Source: Microbacterium ginsengiterrae (lineage in GTDB: Bacteria; Actinomycetota; Actinomycetes; Actinomycetales; Microbacteriaceae). From it: 64,000 bases of DNA. Each line of letters starts with the position of its first letter. The first letter of the stretch is position 1. Below are positions 9,662 to 21,451 of this stretch, in pieces. Below the pieces are notes generated by a model that was given only the letters and a program-made list of their open reading frames with translations, made no database searches and was not told where the DNA came from. The translations under genes and the position numbers were made by a program. Location of the stretch: positions 2,046,001-2,110,000 of the forward strand of contig NZ_JACHMU010000001.1 in assembly GCF_014205075.1 (NCBI RefSeq), written 5' to 3'.

Positions 9662-11623
9662 ATGTCTTCCTCGTCGTCCTCGTCAACGCCGTCGTCCGCA
9701 CTGTCCACCCCCGCCGCCCTCTGGCGCCTAGCCCCCTTCGTCCGGCCCGTCGTCTGGCGGTTCGTCGGAGGTGCCGCGAGCGCGCTCGTCGCGGCCGTCA
9801 TCGCCCTGATGATCCCGATCGTCCTCGAACAGATCGTGCAGGGCCCGATCCAGGACGGCGCGACGCAGTCCGGTGCCGTCGGCCTCATCATCCTCGGAGC
9901 GCTCGTCGTGCTCGCGCTCGGACTCGGCGAGGCGCTCATGGTGTGGCTGCGCCGGTGGTTCATCCTCAAGCCGTCCACCGAGATCGAGTACCGGATGCGG
10001 ACGCAGCTGTACGCCCGGTTGCAGACGCTCCCGGTCGCCTTCCACGACCGCTGGCAGTCCGGGCAGCTGTTGAGCCGGATGATGCAGGACATCGGCCTCA
10101 TCCGGCGCTGGCTCGCCTTCGGTCTCATCCTGCTGGTGGTCAACCTCCTGACGATCATCATCGGCACGGTGCTGCTGTTCCGTTGGCACTGGCTGCTGGG
10201 CACCATCTTCATCCTCACGGCCATCCCGCTGTGGGTCACCGGGTACCGCTTCGAGAAGCGCTACGGGCGTCTCGCCCGACAGAGCCAGGACCAGGCCGGC
10301 GACCTCGCCACGAGCGTCGAGGAGAGCGTGCACGGCATCCGCGTGCTGAAGGCCTTCGGCCGCGGAAAGCACGCGCTGCGGCGCTTCAGTTCGCAGGCCG
10401 AGAACCTGCGTGAGACCGAGCTCAGCAAGGCCCGCGCGGTCGGGACCATCTGGTTCTGGCTCGACCTCATGCCGCAGATCGCGTTCGGTCTCAGCCTTAT
10501 GACGGGCATCTGGCTGATCTCGCAGGGCGCCATCGCGCTGCCGGAGCTGTTCGCGTTCTTCGCGATGGCCACGGTGCTGCGGTGGCCGATCGAGTCGATC
10601 GGGTTCCTCTTCTCGTTCATGCTGGACGCGCGCACGGCGACGGACCGCGTGTTCGACATCTTCTCCGAGACGAATTCGATCACCGACCCGGAGCAGCCGG
10701 TCCGGATCGCGGAGCCCCGCGGCGAGCTCGCCTTCGAGGGCGCGCACTTCCGGTACCAGGATGCCGGTGCCGCGGAGCGCGACCTGCTGGACGGGATCGA
10801 CCTCGTGCTGCGCCCTGGCGAGACCATGGCGCTGGTCGGACTGACCGGGAGTGGGAAGACGACGCTCACAACGCTGCCCGCACGCCTGTACGACGTCACC
10901 GGCGGTCGCGTCACGCTCGACGGCGTCGACGTTCGCGACCTGTCGCTCGAGGAGCTGCGACGCCACATCGCGATGGCCTTCGAGGATGCGACGCTGTTCT
11001 CGGCCTCCGTGCGGGAGAACGTCCTGCTCGGTCGGGCTGAACTCGACGTCCACAGCGACGAGGCCGAGCGCGTCCTGCGCGAGGCGCTCGATGTCGCGCA
11101 GGCCGGTTTCGTCGACACGCTGCCCGACGGCGTGGAGACCGTCATCGGCGAGGAGGGTCTGAGCCTGTCCGGCGGACAGCGTCAGCGCCTCGCTCTCGCC
11201 CGCGCCGTGGCGGCCAAGCCGAGGGTCCTCGTCCTCGACGACCCCCTGTCTGCCCTCGACGTCGACACCGAGGCCCTCGTGGAGGAGGCTCTCCGCCACG
11301 TCCTCGCCGACACCACGGCGATGATCGTCGCCCACCGCCCGTCCACCGTCGCCCTGGCCGACCGGGTGGCGTTGCTGGAGCGGGGGAGGATCACCGCGGT
11401 TGGTACGCACTCCGAACTGCTCCGCACGAGCGCGCACTACCGCCATGTCATCTCGAGCCTCGAGGCCGAGGAGGCCGCCCGCACCGGCGCGATCCCGATC
11501 ATCACCGATGACGACCTCGCGGCGGCAGAAGAAGCGGCGGGTGTGGCGGCATCCGCGCCACCGCACGCCGCAGAATCCCACGACACCGATACGCACGACA
11601 TCGAGAAGGAGGTGCAGTCATGA
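9662..11623 (+). CDS. Heterodimeric ABC exporter, subunit 1 (degenerate-site ATPase)
   Basis: Half-transporter of 653 residues: about 20-325 is the six-helix exporter membrane domain, 350-590 the ATPase, then an acidic Ala-rich tail. Walker A is [10 protein letters not shown] (K399) and the signature is the canonical LSGGQ. Walker B ends in D526-D527, where the second Asp replaces the catalytic Glu. This substitution marks the degenerate-site subunit of heterodimeric exporters such as BmrCD and TM287/288. The next gene overlaps by 4 bases. Substrate unknown; multidrug or peptide export is typical. The ATG has only a weak GAGAG site, consistent with regulated translation after the leader ORF. 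Confidence 0.93.
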   Translation: MSSSSSSSTPSSALSTPAALWRLAPFVRPVVWRFVGGAASALVAAVIALMIPIVLEQIVQGPIQDGATQSGAVGLIILGALVVLALGLGEALMVWLRRWFILKPSTEIEYRMRTQLYARLQTLPVAFHDRWQSGQLLSRMMQDIGLIRRWLAFGLILLVVNLLTIIIGTVLLFRWHWLLGTIFILTAIPLWVTGYRFEKRYGRLARQSQDQAGDLATSVEESVHGIRVLKAFGRGKHALRRFSSQAENLRETELSKARAVGTIWFWLDLMPQIAFGLSLMTGIWLISQGAIALPELFAFFAMATVLRWPIESIGFLFSFMLDARTATDRVFDIFSETNSITDPEQPVRIAEPRGELAFEGAHFRYQDAGAAERDLLDGIDLVLRPGETMALVGLTGSGKTTLTTLPARLYDVTGGRVTLDGVDVRDLSLEELRRHIAMAFEDATLFSASVRENVLLGRAELDVHSDEAERVLREALDVAQAGFVDTLPDGVETVIGEEGLSLSGGQRQRLALARAVAAKPRVLVLDDPLSALDVDTEALVEEALRHVLADTTAMIVAHRPSTVALADRVALLERGRITAVGTHSELLRTSAHYRHVISSLEAEEAARTGAIPIITDDDLAAAEEAAGVAASAPPHAAESHDTDTHDIEKEVQS

Positions 11624-13434
11624 GCACGACCGTCGCTGGAACCCAGGGCGAGGACCGCTCCAACTACACCCGCGAGGAGAGCCGCGCGATCCGCCGGCGC
11701 TCGCTGCGGCTGCTCGGGTCGCTCGTCTCTCCGTTGAAGGCGCAGATCGTCCTGGCCGCCGTCGTCCTCGTCATCTCGACGGCGCTGCAGGTGGCAGGGC
11801 CCATCCTCATCAGCATCGGTCTGGACAGGGCGCTGCCCGCCGTCCTCGACGGCGCCGACTGGATGCCGACCTTCGTCATCGGGATCGTGTACCTGCTGGC
11901 CGGAGCGGCAGCGGCCGCGCTGATCGGCTGGTACGTCGTCGTGGCCGCCCGCATCACCCAGGCCGTGCTCATCGACCTGCGCAAGCGCATCTTCCTGCAC
12001 ACGCAGCGCCTGAGCCTGGAGTTCCACGAGACGTACACGTCCGGCCGCATCATCTCGCGCCAGACGAGCGATCTGGACTCGATCAGGGAGCTGCTCGACG
12101 GGGGCCTCAACAACCTCGTCTCCGGTGTGCTCTTCGGTGCGTTCACGTTCATCGCGTTGATGGTGTGGGACTGGCAGTCCGGGGTGATCCTGCTTCTTGC
12201 CGGCGTCCCGCTGTTCCTGCTGATGCGCTGGTTCTACTCGCGCTCGCAGATCGTCTTCCGCGAGTCGCGCGTGATCAGCGCGCGCGTCATCGTGCAGTTC
12301 GTCGAGACCATGACCGGCATCCGCGCGGTCAAGGCGTTCCGCAAGGAGCCGCGCAACGACGCGACCTTCCAGAAGGTCGCCGGCGAGTACCGCGACGTCA
12401 ACCGCCGGTCCATGCTGCTGTTCGGCACCTTCGAGCCCGGGCTGATGTCCGTGGCCGCACTGACCCTCGGCCTCGTCGTGCTGTGGGGTGGCATCCGCGT
12501 CGCCGACGGCGCACTGACCGTCGGTGTCCTCCTGTCCGCCGTGCTGTACGTGCGCAACTTCTTCGCGCCGATGCAGGAGATCGCGATGTTCCTCAACTCC
12601 TACCAGTCGGCCACGGCCGCGCTGGAGAAGGTGTCTGGTGTGCTCGAGGAGCAGCCGACAGTGCCCGACCCGGAGAAGCCGGTCGACCTGTGGGAGTCCC
12701 GCGGTCACGTGCGCTTCGACGAGGTGACCTTCGGGTACTCGGGGGAGAAGACGATCCTGCCGAACTTCTCGCTCGACATCCGCGCCGGGCAGACGATCGC
12801 TCTGGTCGGGACGACGGGGGCGGGCAAGTCCACGCTCGCCAAGCTCATCTCGCGCTTCTACGACCCCTCCGACGGCCGCGTCACGCTCGACGGGGTGGAT
12901 CTGCGGTCGCTGCATCCGAAGGACCTGCGCCGGGCGATCGTCATGGTCACCCAGGAGGCGTACCTGTTCAGCGGGACGGTCGCCGACAACATCGCGCTGG
13001 GTAAGCCCGACGCCACGCTCGACGAGATCCGTGCGGCGGCGCGCGCGGTGGGCGCCGACGAGTTCATCTCGGCACTGCCCGACGGGTACAACTCCGACGT
13101 GAACAAGCGCGGAGGACGCGTGTCTGCGGGGCAGCGTCAGCTGATCTCGTTCGCGCGCGCGTTCCTCGCCGACCCCGCCGTGCTGATCCTCGACGAGGCG
13201 ACCGCCTCGCTGGACATCCCGTCGGAGCGCCTCATCCAGGACGCGCTGCAGACGCTGCTCGCCGACCGGACGGCGATCATCATCGCGCACCGCCTGTCGA
13301 CGGTCGCGATCGCCGACAGGGTGCTCGTGATGGAGCACGGGAGGATCATCGAGGACGACACCCCCGCCGCGCTCATCAGCGGGACGGGCAAGTTCGCGCA
13401 GCTGCACGCCGCATGGCAGGAGACGCTCGTCTGA
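11620..13434 (+). CDS. Heterodimeric ABC exporter, subunit 2 (catalytic ATPase)
   Basis: Partner half-transporter, 604 residues, with exporter membrane domain (about 30-330) and ATPase (350-590). Walker A is [10 protein letters not shown]. Walker B carries the normal catalytic Glu (D525-E526 in [10 protein letters not shown]), but the signature is VSAGQ (501-505) instead of LSGGQ. Combined with subunit 1 this gives one active and one degenerate ATP site. The start overlaps the stop of subunit 1 as ATGA, with GAAGGAGG upstream. Confidence 0.93.
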   Translation: MSTTVAGTQGEDRSNYTREESRAIRRRSLRLLGSLVSPLKAQIVLAAVVLVISTALQVAGPILISIGLDRALPAVLDGADWMPTFVIGIVYLLAGAAAAALIGWYVVVAARITQAVLIDLRKRIFLHTQRLSLEFHETYTSGRIISRQTSDLDSIRELLDGGLNNLVSGVLFGAFTFIALMVWDWQSGVILLLAGVPLFLLMRWFYSRSQIVFRESRVISARVIVQFVETMTGIRAVKAFRKEPRNDATFQKVAGEYRDVNRRSMLLFGTFEPGLMSVAALTLGLVVLWGGIRVADGALTVGVLLSAVLYVRNFFAPMQEIAMFLNSYQSATAALEKVSGVLEEQPTVPDPEKPVDLWESRGHVRFDEVTFGYSGEKTILPNFSLDIRAGQTIALVGTTGAGKSTLAKLISRFYDPSDGRVTLDGVDLRSLHPKDLRRAIVMVTQEAYLFSGTVADNIALGKPDATLDEIRAAARAVGADEFISALPDGYNSDVNKRGGRVSAGQRQLISFARAFLADPAVLILDEATASLDIPSERLIQDALQTLLADRTAIIIAHRLSTVAIADRVLVMEHGRIIEDDTPAALISGTGKFAQLHAAWQETLV

Positions 13435-13468
13435 CGCTGCGCCGCAGACGAGTGACTACGATCGAACC

Positions 13469-14299
13469 GTGGATCCGTTCTGGATGCTGGCCGCCGAGTG
13501 GTGGTGGGTCGCACCGACCGCTGTCGGTGCGGGAGCCGTCACGGCGGTCGGCGTGCGCCGCGGACAGCGCCGCAGCGGCCGGCGGCTCGCCCTCGACGCC
13601 GCCCGCGACGACCTCCGCACCGCGCAGCGGGAGGTTGCCGAACGGCGCCGCGCGGTGAAGATCGCGCGGGCGGAGCTGGCCAGACTCATGGCCGAGCGTG
13701 TGGCATCCAGGGCATCCGCCGCCGAGGTCGCCAGCGCCCGCCGCGCGGTCAAGCAGGCGGAGTACGACGCGAAGGCCGCGGCCGCCGACGTGCGCGCACG
13801 TCGGGCGAGAGTGGGGGTGGCGCAGGCGGAGCTCCCCGCGGCATCCCGCCCCGACCGCTACCCGCTCGCGCGGCTGCGCAGCGCGCACGACGCGGTGACG
13901 GCGCGCTGGATGGAGTACGAGACGGACCCGGCGAAGCTCATCGCGTATCCCGTCATGAGCAACGGCAAGGACCCGGCCATGGCGGCGTTCCTCACCGCCG
14001 CACGTCGAGCACGCGACCTGCGTCCCGCATCGGACGCCGGCGTGACGCCGGAGGAGTATTCCGCCTACCGCGACGCCGTCGCCGACCTCGAGCGGGCGTT
14101 CGACGTCGCCGAGCACACCGCCAAGGCGCGCGCGGCCGGTCGCAACCCCGACGCCGGGGTGGCGTGGCAGGACAGTGCGCAGGAGATGCTCACCCGATCC
14201 GCAGAGGCACTCGACAAGGCCGCGGGCGCCGCGGCCTCAGTGATCGCCGCCTGGGCGGCTCGACGCAAGCCGGACAAGGGCGAGCCGGGCGAGCGCTGA
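13469..14299 (+). CDS. Membrane-anchored coiled-coil protein, unknown function
   Basis: 276 residues, not recognised as a named family. One hydrophobic segment near the N-terminus (about 5-28, Trp-rich EWWWV) is followed by a long Ala/Arg/Glu helix (about 40-130) with heptad-like spacing, then a mixed region containing WMEYETDPAKLIAYPVMSN, and a Lys/Glu-rich tail. This looks like a cytoplasmic coiled coil tethered to the membrane. The GTG start is six bases after TACGAT (13457-13462), a leaderless arrangement. It ends 3 bases before the convergent GH1 gene. Confidence 0.75.
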   Translation: MDPFWMLAAEWWWVAPTAVGAGAVTAVGVRRGQRRSGRRLALDAARDDLRTAQREVAERRRAVKIARAELARLMAERVASRASAAEVASARRAVKQAEYDAKAAAADVRARRARVGVAQAELPAASRPDRYPLARLRSAHDAVTARWMEYETDPAKLIAYPVMSNGKDPAMAAFLTAARRARDLRPASDAGVTPEEYSAYRDAVADLERAFDVAEHTAKARAAGRNPDAGVAWQDSAQEMLTRSAEALDKAAGAAASVIAAWAARRKPDKGEPGER

Positions 14300-14302
14300 C
14301 TC

Positions 14303-15739
14303 TCAGGCGGGGAGGGTGCGGGTGCGGACGAGTTCCCGGTACCAGTGCCCCGAGTCCTTGACGGTCCGCTCGAGGGTGTCGAAGTCGACGCGGACGATGC
14401 CGAACCGCTTGGCGTATCCGTAGCCCCACTCGAAGTTGTCCAGCAACGACCACACGAAGTAGCCGCGCAGGTCGACGCCGCGCTCCATCGCCCTGTGCGC
14501 CGCGGTGAAGTGGCGCCGCAGGTAGTCCGTGCGTTCCGGGTCCGGAACCGAACCGTCCTCGGCCACCTCGTCCTCGAAGGCGGCCCCGTTCTCGGTCACC
14601 ATCAGCGGCTGCTCGGGGAACTGCTCCGACAGCGACACGAGAAGCTCCTCGAGACCCTCCGGGGCGATGTTCCAGCCCATGGCCGTGTACGGGCCGGGCT
14701 GCTCGACGAACTCGACGAGGCGGTCGCTGCCCGGCCACGCCGTGCCGGCGGACGTGCCCTTGTGTCCGTCGTTCTGCTGCTTCTCGGAGACGCCGTCCCA
14801 GAGGCGGACGGTCGCGGTGGAGTAGTAGTTGACGCCGAGGACGTCGAGCGGCTGGTTGATGGTGGCGAGGTCGCCGTCCTGGACGAAGCTCCAATCGGTC
14901 ACCTCGGCCGTGTCCGCGAGCAGATCAGCGGGGTACTCACCGCGGAGCATCGGGTGGGTGAAGGCGCGGTTCGCCAGCGCGTCGATGCGCCGCATGGCCT
15001 CGTCCGCGCCGTCGCCCTGTCCGCGCAGGACGTGGAAGTTCAGCGTGACCGAGTACTCGGGGTCGCCGGTGCACGTGGCGCGGAGGGCCTGGATGCCGCG
15101 GCCGTGCGCGAGGTTGAGATGGTGCACGGCGGAGAGGGCGGATGCCGGTTCCGTTCGGCCCGGAGCGTGCCCGCCCTGGCCGTAGCCCAGGTACGCCGAG
15201 CACCACGGTTCGTTGAGCGAGGTCCAGGTGTGGACGCGGTCGCCCAGGGCGGTTCCCATGATCTCCGCATAGCGCTCGAACGCATCCGTGGTGGCACGCG
15301 AGGTCCATCCACCGGCATCCTCGAGGTACTGCGGAAGGTCCCAGTGGTAGAGGGTCGCCACGGGGCGGATACCGCGTTCGAGCAGGCCGTCGACGAGACG
15401 GGAGTAGAAGTCGAGGCCGGCCTGATTGACGGTGCCGTCGGCGGTCGGCTGGATCCGGGGCCACGCGATGGAGAAGCGGTACGCTCCGAGGCCGAGATCC
15501 TTCATCAGATCGAGGTCGTCGTCGACGCGGTGGTAGTGGTCGCAGGCCACATCCCCCGTGTCACCGTTCCAGACCTTGCCCGGTGTCTTGCTGAAGGTGT
15601 CCCAGATGGAGGGAGTGCGGCCGTCTTCTGCTGCGGCGCCCTCGATCTGATACGAGGCAGTCGCAGAGCCGAATGTGAACGACGGCGGGAAGACGAGCCC
15701 GGAGTCGCGGTAGTCGGCGTTGCCGGTGGGGCGGTTCAT
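14303..15739 (-). CDS. GH1 beta-glucosidase
   Basis: Family 1 glycoside hydrolase, 478 residues, without a signal peptide, so it acts on imported beta-glucosides or cello-oligosaccharides. [18 protein letters not shown] opens the barrel. TSLNEPW (around residue 175) holds the acid/base Glu and VTENGAA (around 383) the nucleophile. [16 protein letters not shown] near the end is typical of the family. It has an AAGGAG ribosome binding site. Upstream there is a TAGCAT -10 candidate with a LacI-type palindrome at the predicted start site. Confidence 0.96.
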   Translation of the reverse strand: MNRPTGNADYRDSGLVFPPSFTFGSATASYQIEGAAAEDGRTPSIWDTFSKTPGKVWNGDTGDVACDHYHRVDDDLDLMKDLGLGAYRFSIAWPRIQPTADGTVNQAGLDFYSRLVDGLLERGIRPVATLYHWDLPQYLEDAGGWTSRATTDAFERYAEIMGTALGDRVHTWTSLNEPWCSAYLGYGQGGHAPGRTEPASALSAVHHLNLAHGRGIQALRATCTGDPEYSVTLNFHVLRGQGDGADEAMRRIDALANRAFTHPMLRGEYPADLLADTAEVTDWSFVQDGDLATINQPLDVLGVNYYSTATVRLWDGVSEKQQNDGHKGTSAGTAWPGSDRLVEFVEQPGPYTAMGWNIAPEGLEELLVSLSEQFPEQPLMVTENGAAFEDEVAEDGSVPDPERTDYLRRHFTAAHRAMERGVDLRGYFVWSLLDNFEWGYGYAKRFGIVRVDFDTLERTVKDSGHWYRELVRTRTLPA

Positions 15740-15782
15740 GCGGGCGGAGCTCCTTGAGTCGGCGTCAGCGTCGGCGCGAATC

Positions 15783-15798
15783 GTCGAAACGCTTCGAC
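15783..15798. promoter_or_regulatory. LacI-type operator at the GH1 promoter
   Basis: GTCGAAACGCTTCGAC has perfect GTCGAA/TTCGAC arms around a central CG, the usual form of LacI-family operators. On the minus strand a TAGCAT -10 lies at 15802-15807, so transcription would start inside the palindrome. It is similar to the site at 43607-43622 by the LacI gene. No LacI gene adjoins the GH1 gene. Confidence 0.65.
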
Positions 15799-15917
15799 CT
15801 TATGCTAGAGGTCGGGAAAGGCGCACCGCAAGGGCTGACGCGGGGGCACTGGACCGGCGTCGGCTGAAGGCGACGGAGCCTCGGTGGGGGAGGGGATCCG
15901 AGACCCCGCCGCCGGTA

Positions 15918-16376
15918 CTAGGGGGCGACCTGGATCGAGGCGATGACCTCGCCGTACTCCGTCTCGCCGACCTGAGTGAAGCCCACGCGCTCGAAGAACG
16001 CGGCAGGACCGGCGTCGCCGGCCTCGTAGATCACGTCGACGTGGTTCATCCCGCGCGAGCGGGCTTCGTCGACGAGCGCCTCGACGGCGAATCGGCCGAT
16101 GCCGCGCCCCTGATCATCGGCGTCCACGTTGATGCGCCAGAGCACAGAGCGGAAGTGCTCCTCCGGCGCATCCGGATCGAAGTTCGCGCTGACGAATCCC
16201 ACGACCTCGTCGCCGTCGAGGATCACCCGCTGCCAGGAGGTCTTGGGGTTGATCACGGTGGCGGCGATCCCGTAGGAGACCGGCGCGAGGTACTGCTCCT
16301 GCCCCGGCTTCAGGGACAGGTTGTTGACCGCGACGATCGTCGCGGCGGACAGTTCGACCACGCGCAGTTCAGTCAT
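15918..16376 (-). CDS. GNAT family N-acetyltransferase
   Basis: 152-residue acetyl-CoA-dependent acyltransferase. The acetyl-CoA loop is DDQGRGIGRFAVEAL and the C-terminal AAFFERVGF is typical of GNAT strand 5 and helix 4. The start (LSLKPGQEQYLAPVSYGIA) resembles the polyamine acetyltransferases, so diamine or spermidine acetylation is a reasonable guess. TACCCT six bases before the ATG (16383-16388) suggests a leaderless start. Confidence 0.85.
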   Translation of the reverse strand: MTELRVVELSAATIVAVNNLSLKPGQEQYLAPVSYGIAATVINPKTSWQRVILDGDEVVGFVSANFDPDAPEEHFRSVLWRINVDADDQGRGIGRFAVEALVDEARSRGMNHVDVIYEAGDAGPAAFFERVGFTQVGETEYGEVIASIQVAP

Positions 16377-16450
16377 ATGCCCAGGGTAACCTCTCGCGCG
16401 CCCGACCGCGCCGAAGATATCGGGGAAACGTGGACAAGGGCACTCAGGTA

Positions 16451-16464
16451 TCTTGGTATCGAGA
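16451..16464. promoter_or_regulatory. Candidate operator upstream of icd
   Basis: TCTTGGTATCGAGA is an imperfect 14-bp palindrome with TCT/AGA ends, 32 bases before the icd start in an AT-richer stretch. The cognate regulator is unknown. Confidence 0.35.
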
Positions 16465-16495
16465 CAAATTTGACTCGTGAACGGAGAATCTCCCG

Positions 16496-18712
<2,217 letters not shown>

Positions 18713-18720
18713 CGATCGTC

Positions 18721-18760
18721 ATGAAGAAGGCCGGATGCGAATGCATCCGGCCTTCTTCAT
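18721..18760. terminator. Terminator after icd
   Basis: Perfect 18-bp stem (ATGAAGAAGGCCGGATGC with its complement) and a 4-base loop, 8 bases after the icd stop, between convergent genes. It probably serves icd and may also stop transcription from the L,D-transpeptidase gene, which ends 65 bases away. Confidence 0.9.
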
Positions 18761-18825
18761 GACCGTGTCATCTCAGAACGGTCGTGCGCGTGCTCAGCAG
18801 GGCACGCGCGCAGCAGTGCTGGTGC

Positions 18826-20286
18826 TCAGTAGTGCACGTAGACGTTGGTGCCCTGGGGCGCCCACTGGTACAGCCACTGCGCGCGCCACTCCGGCATGCC
18901 GACGCAGCCGTGGCTCATGGGGGTCCCCCAATTGCTGTGCCAGTACACGCCGTGCAGCGCCTCGTCGCCGTTGAAGTACATGACCCACTTGACGTCGGGC
19001 TGGTAGTAGTTCGGCGCCTGGGTGAGGTCGGGGTTGCCCATGTTCTGGCTGGAGGTCTTCCATCCGACCTGGAACGATCCGGTGTTCGTGGCGGAGCCGC
19101 CGGCCCCGGACGACACGGCCCAGGAGTCCACGAGCGTGTCGTTCTCGAACACCGACACAGTCTGGGTCGACAGGTTGACGTCGATCTCGCGCTTGAGCGT
19201 CGTGTTCTGGAACGCGACCTCCTCGACCTCCAGGGGCTGGACGGCGTTGCCTGTTTCGAGCTGGGCGGCGAAGTCGGAGGCCAGCGTGCTCGTGTCGCCG
19301 AGCGTCCGTCCGTTCACGCCTGTCGTGATCTCCTCGAGCACGGTGCCACCGGCGTTGACGATGGCCTTGGCGTCGACCGGTTCGCGATCGACGAGCTTCG
19401 GCAGGGTGTCGACGGTGGCCTGAATGGCGTCCTCGTCGGCGACGATGCGCAGCTGACCGTCGTCGTCGACGACCTCGAGCCAGGTCGACGCGACCTCGGG
19501 TGCGATCGGCACTGTCCGCTCGTCGCCGACGTAGAACCCGATGGTCCCGAGCATGGCGTTGAGGTCCTCCGCGACTCCGGCGGCATCCGCGTCGGTCACG
19601 CTGGCCGGGGCATCGGCTGGCGCACCGGAGAAGGAGATGGTCTCGTCGCCGTCGGCCAGGGCGGCGACCATCACGTCGGTCAGCGCGTCGAGGTCCACGC
19701 CGGTGCCGGACTCGGCCGGTGTGGTGACGTAGGCGGCCTTGTCGGCGTCGAAGACCACGCCGGCGTCGACGGCATCCTCATAACTGGCCGGGACGAGGGT
19801 GCGCAGGCTGTCGTGAGCGACCTCAGGGTCGAGGGCGATCTCGCCGGGGATGGGGTCGGGCATCCATGCCGCGACGTTCCACATCGGGTGTTCGGCGAAG
19901 GCCTGGTCGGCCAGCGCCTTCGCGTCGACCGATGCGCCCAGTTCTGCACCGGTGACGGAGACGTCGCCGTCGACACCGGTGAGGGTGATCTGCATGTCCG
20001 CCAGTCGCGACTCGACGACCTCGGCGGCTGCGCCTGCGGTGAGGCCGCCGACGGGGACGCCCGCAACGGTCGTGCCGGGTGCGATGAGGATCATGGACGC
20101 CGCGCCGGCGGCGATGACGAGCGCGCCGACGCCGATGCCGACCCACATGCCGGTCCGGTGCTTCTTCGGGGCGGGTTCGCGAGGCGCCCATTCCAGCGGT
20201 CGGTCGCCGTCATGCGGCGGTACTGCATCAGTGGTAGCCGTGCTCTGCGCGGCGTCTTCACCGGGTGCGGTGACGAGGTCAGTCAC
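18826..20286 (-). CDS. L,D-transpeptidase (YkuD domain)
   Basis: 486 residues; cell-wall enzyme that makes 3-3 peptide cross-links or attaches proteins to peptidoglycan. A short cytoplasmic start, one membrane helix (about 47-70, GMWVGIGVGALVIAAGAASMIL) and an extracellular part. Residues about 80-350 hold putative peptidoglycan-binding repeats. The YkuD domain (about 360-486) has the HGVYWHSNWGTPMSHGCVGM catalytic signature with Cys near 461. The GTG start has a GGGGGGTG site. Expected location: anchored in the membrane, facing the wall. Confidence 0.93.
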   Translation of the reverse strand: MTDLVTAPGEDAAQSTATTDAVPPHDGDRPLEWAPREPAPKKHRTGMWVGIGVGALVIAAGAASMILIAPGTTVAGVPVGGLTAGAAAEVVESRLADMQITLTGVDGDVSVTGAELGASVDAKALADQAFAEHPMWNVAAWMPDPIPGEIALDPEVAHDSLRTLVPASYEDAVDAGVVFDADKAAYVTTPAESGTGVDLDALTDVMVAALADGDETISFSGAPADAPASVTDADAAGVAEDLNAMLGTIGFYVGDERTVPIAPEVASTWLEVVDDDGQLRIVADEDAIQATVDTLPKLVDREPVDAKAIVNAGGTVLEEITTGVNGRTLGDTSTLASDFAAQLETGNAVQPLEVEEVAFQNTTLKREIDVNLSTQTVSVFENDTLVDSWAVSSGAGGSATNTGSFQVGWKTSSQNMGNPDLTQAPNYYQPDVKWVMYFNGDEALHGVYWHSNWGTPMSHGCVGMPEWRAQWLYQWAPQGTNVYVHY

Positions 20287-20370
20287 GAATTCACCCCCCG
20301 TGATATCGACGTGACACGTCCTCCTATCATACGGGGCGGCAGATAACGAGGAGGCAACGTTCTGGGGACG

Positions 20371-20408
20371 CGAAAGCCCCGGGGATCAGGTGTTCCCCGG
20401 GGCTCTCG
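20371..20408 (-). terminator. Terminator of the lipoprotein gene
   Basis: AGCCCCGGGGA pairs perfectly with TCCCCGGGGCT over an 8-base loop, with partial extension outward, 15 bases downstream of the minus-strand lipoprotein stop and followed on that strand by TTTCG. Confidence 0.8.
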
Positions 20409-20419
20409 TGCGAGATGCG

Positions 20420-20887
20420 TCAGCTGCAGAGTTCCTGCAGGGCGGTGGCCGACTCGGTCATGTCGCCGGTGATGGTGCCCATGTCGGACGCCGCGTCGAG
20501 GTCCTGGTCGATGAGGACCTTCGAGAGCACGTCGCCCAGCGCGACGAAGTCCTGGTGGACCGCGGAGGTCGCCTCCTTGACCTCGACGTTGGAGACGCTG
20601 TCCGCGGCGGCGCCGAACTGATCGACGACTGCGTTGAACTGGTCGACGGTGGTCTGCGGGTCGGTGGCGCCGGAGGTGTCGATGTCCTGGGCCGCGCTGC
20701 TGGCCTCCTGCAGCTGGGGCAGGACGATCCCGCACGCCTCCTCGACGGACTGGTCGGTGGTGGTCTCCTCCGCGGGTGCGGTGTCGCCGGAGTTGTTCGC
20801 GGAGTCGTCCGACGCGCCTCCGGAGCAGGCGGTGAGTCCGAGGACGGCGACGGTGGCGATGGCGAATGCTGCGATACGACGATTCAT
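20420..20887 (-). CDS. Small secreted lipoprotein, unknown function
   Basis: 155 residues from the ATG at 20887, which has a GAGGGA ribosome binding site. The signal peptide ends in the lipobox LTAC (Cys21), followed by a Ser/Thr/Glu-rich linker and a helical domain of about 100 residues with Cys in EEACGIVL and at the penultimate position of the protein, which may pair. Sequence further upstream in frame lacks coding character. No functional family recognised. Confidence 0.8.
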   Translation of the reverse strand: MNRRIAAFAIATVAVLGLTACSGGASDDSANNSGDTAPAEETTTDQSVEEACGIVLPQLQEASSAAQDIDTSGATDPQTTVDQFNAVVDQFGAAADSVSNVEVKEATSAVHQDFVALGDVLSKVLIDQDLDAASDMGTITGDMTESATALQELCS

Positions 20888-21004
20888 GTGTGATTCCCTC
20901 AATGACGGCACCGCGAACGGCGGTGCGATTCTCCGGTCGGTGCCCCAGTCAAGCACAGACCGGTGAGGACCTCCGATGGGCAGAAGCACCCATCCGAGCG
21001 GGAA

Positions 21005-21412
21005 TCAGGCCTCGACGATGGCGATCCCGTCGATCTCGACGAGCATCTCCTCGCGGGGAAGGCCGGTGAACACGGTGGTGCGCGAGGGGAGGATCCCGCT
21101 CGGGGTGTTCGCCTCGACGAAAGCGCCGTATGCGTCGTTCATCGTCGCGAAGTCCTCGCGCTTGGTGAGGTAGACGCGCAGCATGACGACGTCGTCGAAG
21201 GTCGCGCCGGAGGCCTCGACGATCGCCTTGACGTTCTCCAGCGTGCGGGTGGTCTGGGCGGCGACGTCACCGGGGAAGAGGTACTCGTTCGTCACCGGGT
21301 CGACGGGCCCCTGGCCGGACACCTGGACGAAGGGTCCCTTGCGCACGCCCTGAGAGAACGTGTGGGCGGGAGCGGGAGCGGCGTCGGTGCTGATTCGGGT
21401 CTTCGTGGTCAT
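21005..21412 (-). CDS. ridA: RidA family enamine/imine deaminase
   Basis: 135-residue YjgF/YER057c/UK114 protein. RidA hydrolyses reactive 2-aminoacrylate and related imines released by PLP-dependent serine and threonine dehydratases. The family features GPFVQVSGQGP, the RVYLTKREDF segment with the conserved Arg, and the terminal VEIDGIAIV are present. It starts only 25 bp from the divergent D-serine dehydratase-like gene, whose reaction would generate its substrate. TAGGCT lies six bases before the ATG (leaderless). Confidence 0.93.
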   Translation of the reverse strand: MTTKTRISTDAAPAPAHTFSQGVRKGPFVQVSGQGPVDPVTNEYLFPGDVAAQTTRTLENVKAIVEASGATFDDVVMLRVYLTKREDFATMNDAYGAFVEANTPSGILPSRTTVFTGLPREEMLVEIDGIAIVEA

Positions 21413-21437
21413 GGACTCAGCCTAGTAGCCTTGTTAG
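21413..21437. promoter_or_regulatory. 25-bp divergent double promoter (ridA / D-serine dehydratase)
   Basis: Two -10 hexamers lie back to back with one base between them: TAGGCT on the minus strand (21419-21424) and TAGCCT on the plus strand (21426-21431). Each ends exactly six bases before its start codon, so both mRNAs would be leaderless and each -35 region would fall inside the opposite coding sequence. Confidence 0.65.
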
Positions 21438-21451
21438 ATGCCTCTACTAAT
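21433..21451. promoter_or_regulatory. Candidate ROK operator at the dehydratase start
   Basis: GTTAGATGCCTCTACTAAT shares its GTT, TACTAA and spacing with the site before the ROK gene at 25877-25895. It covers the predicted transcription start and the ATG, where a bound repressor would block initiation. Confidence 0.5.
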
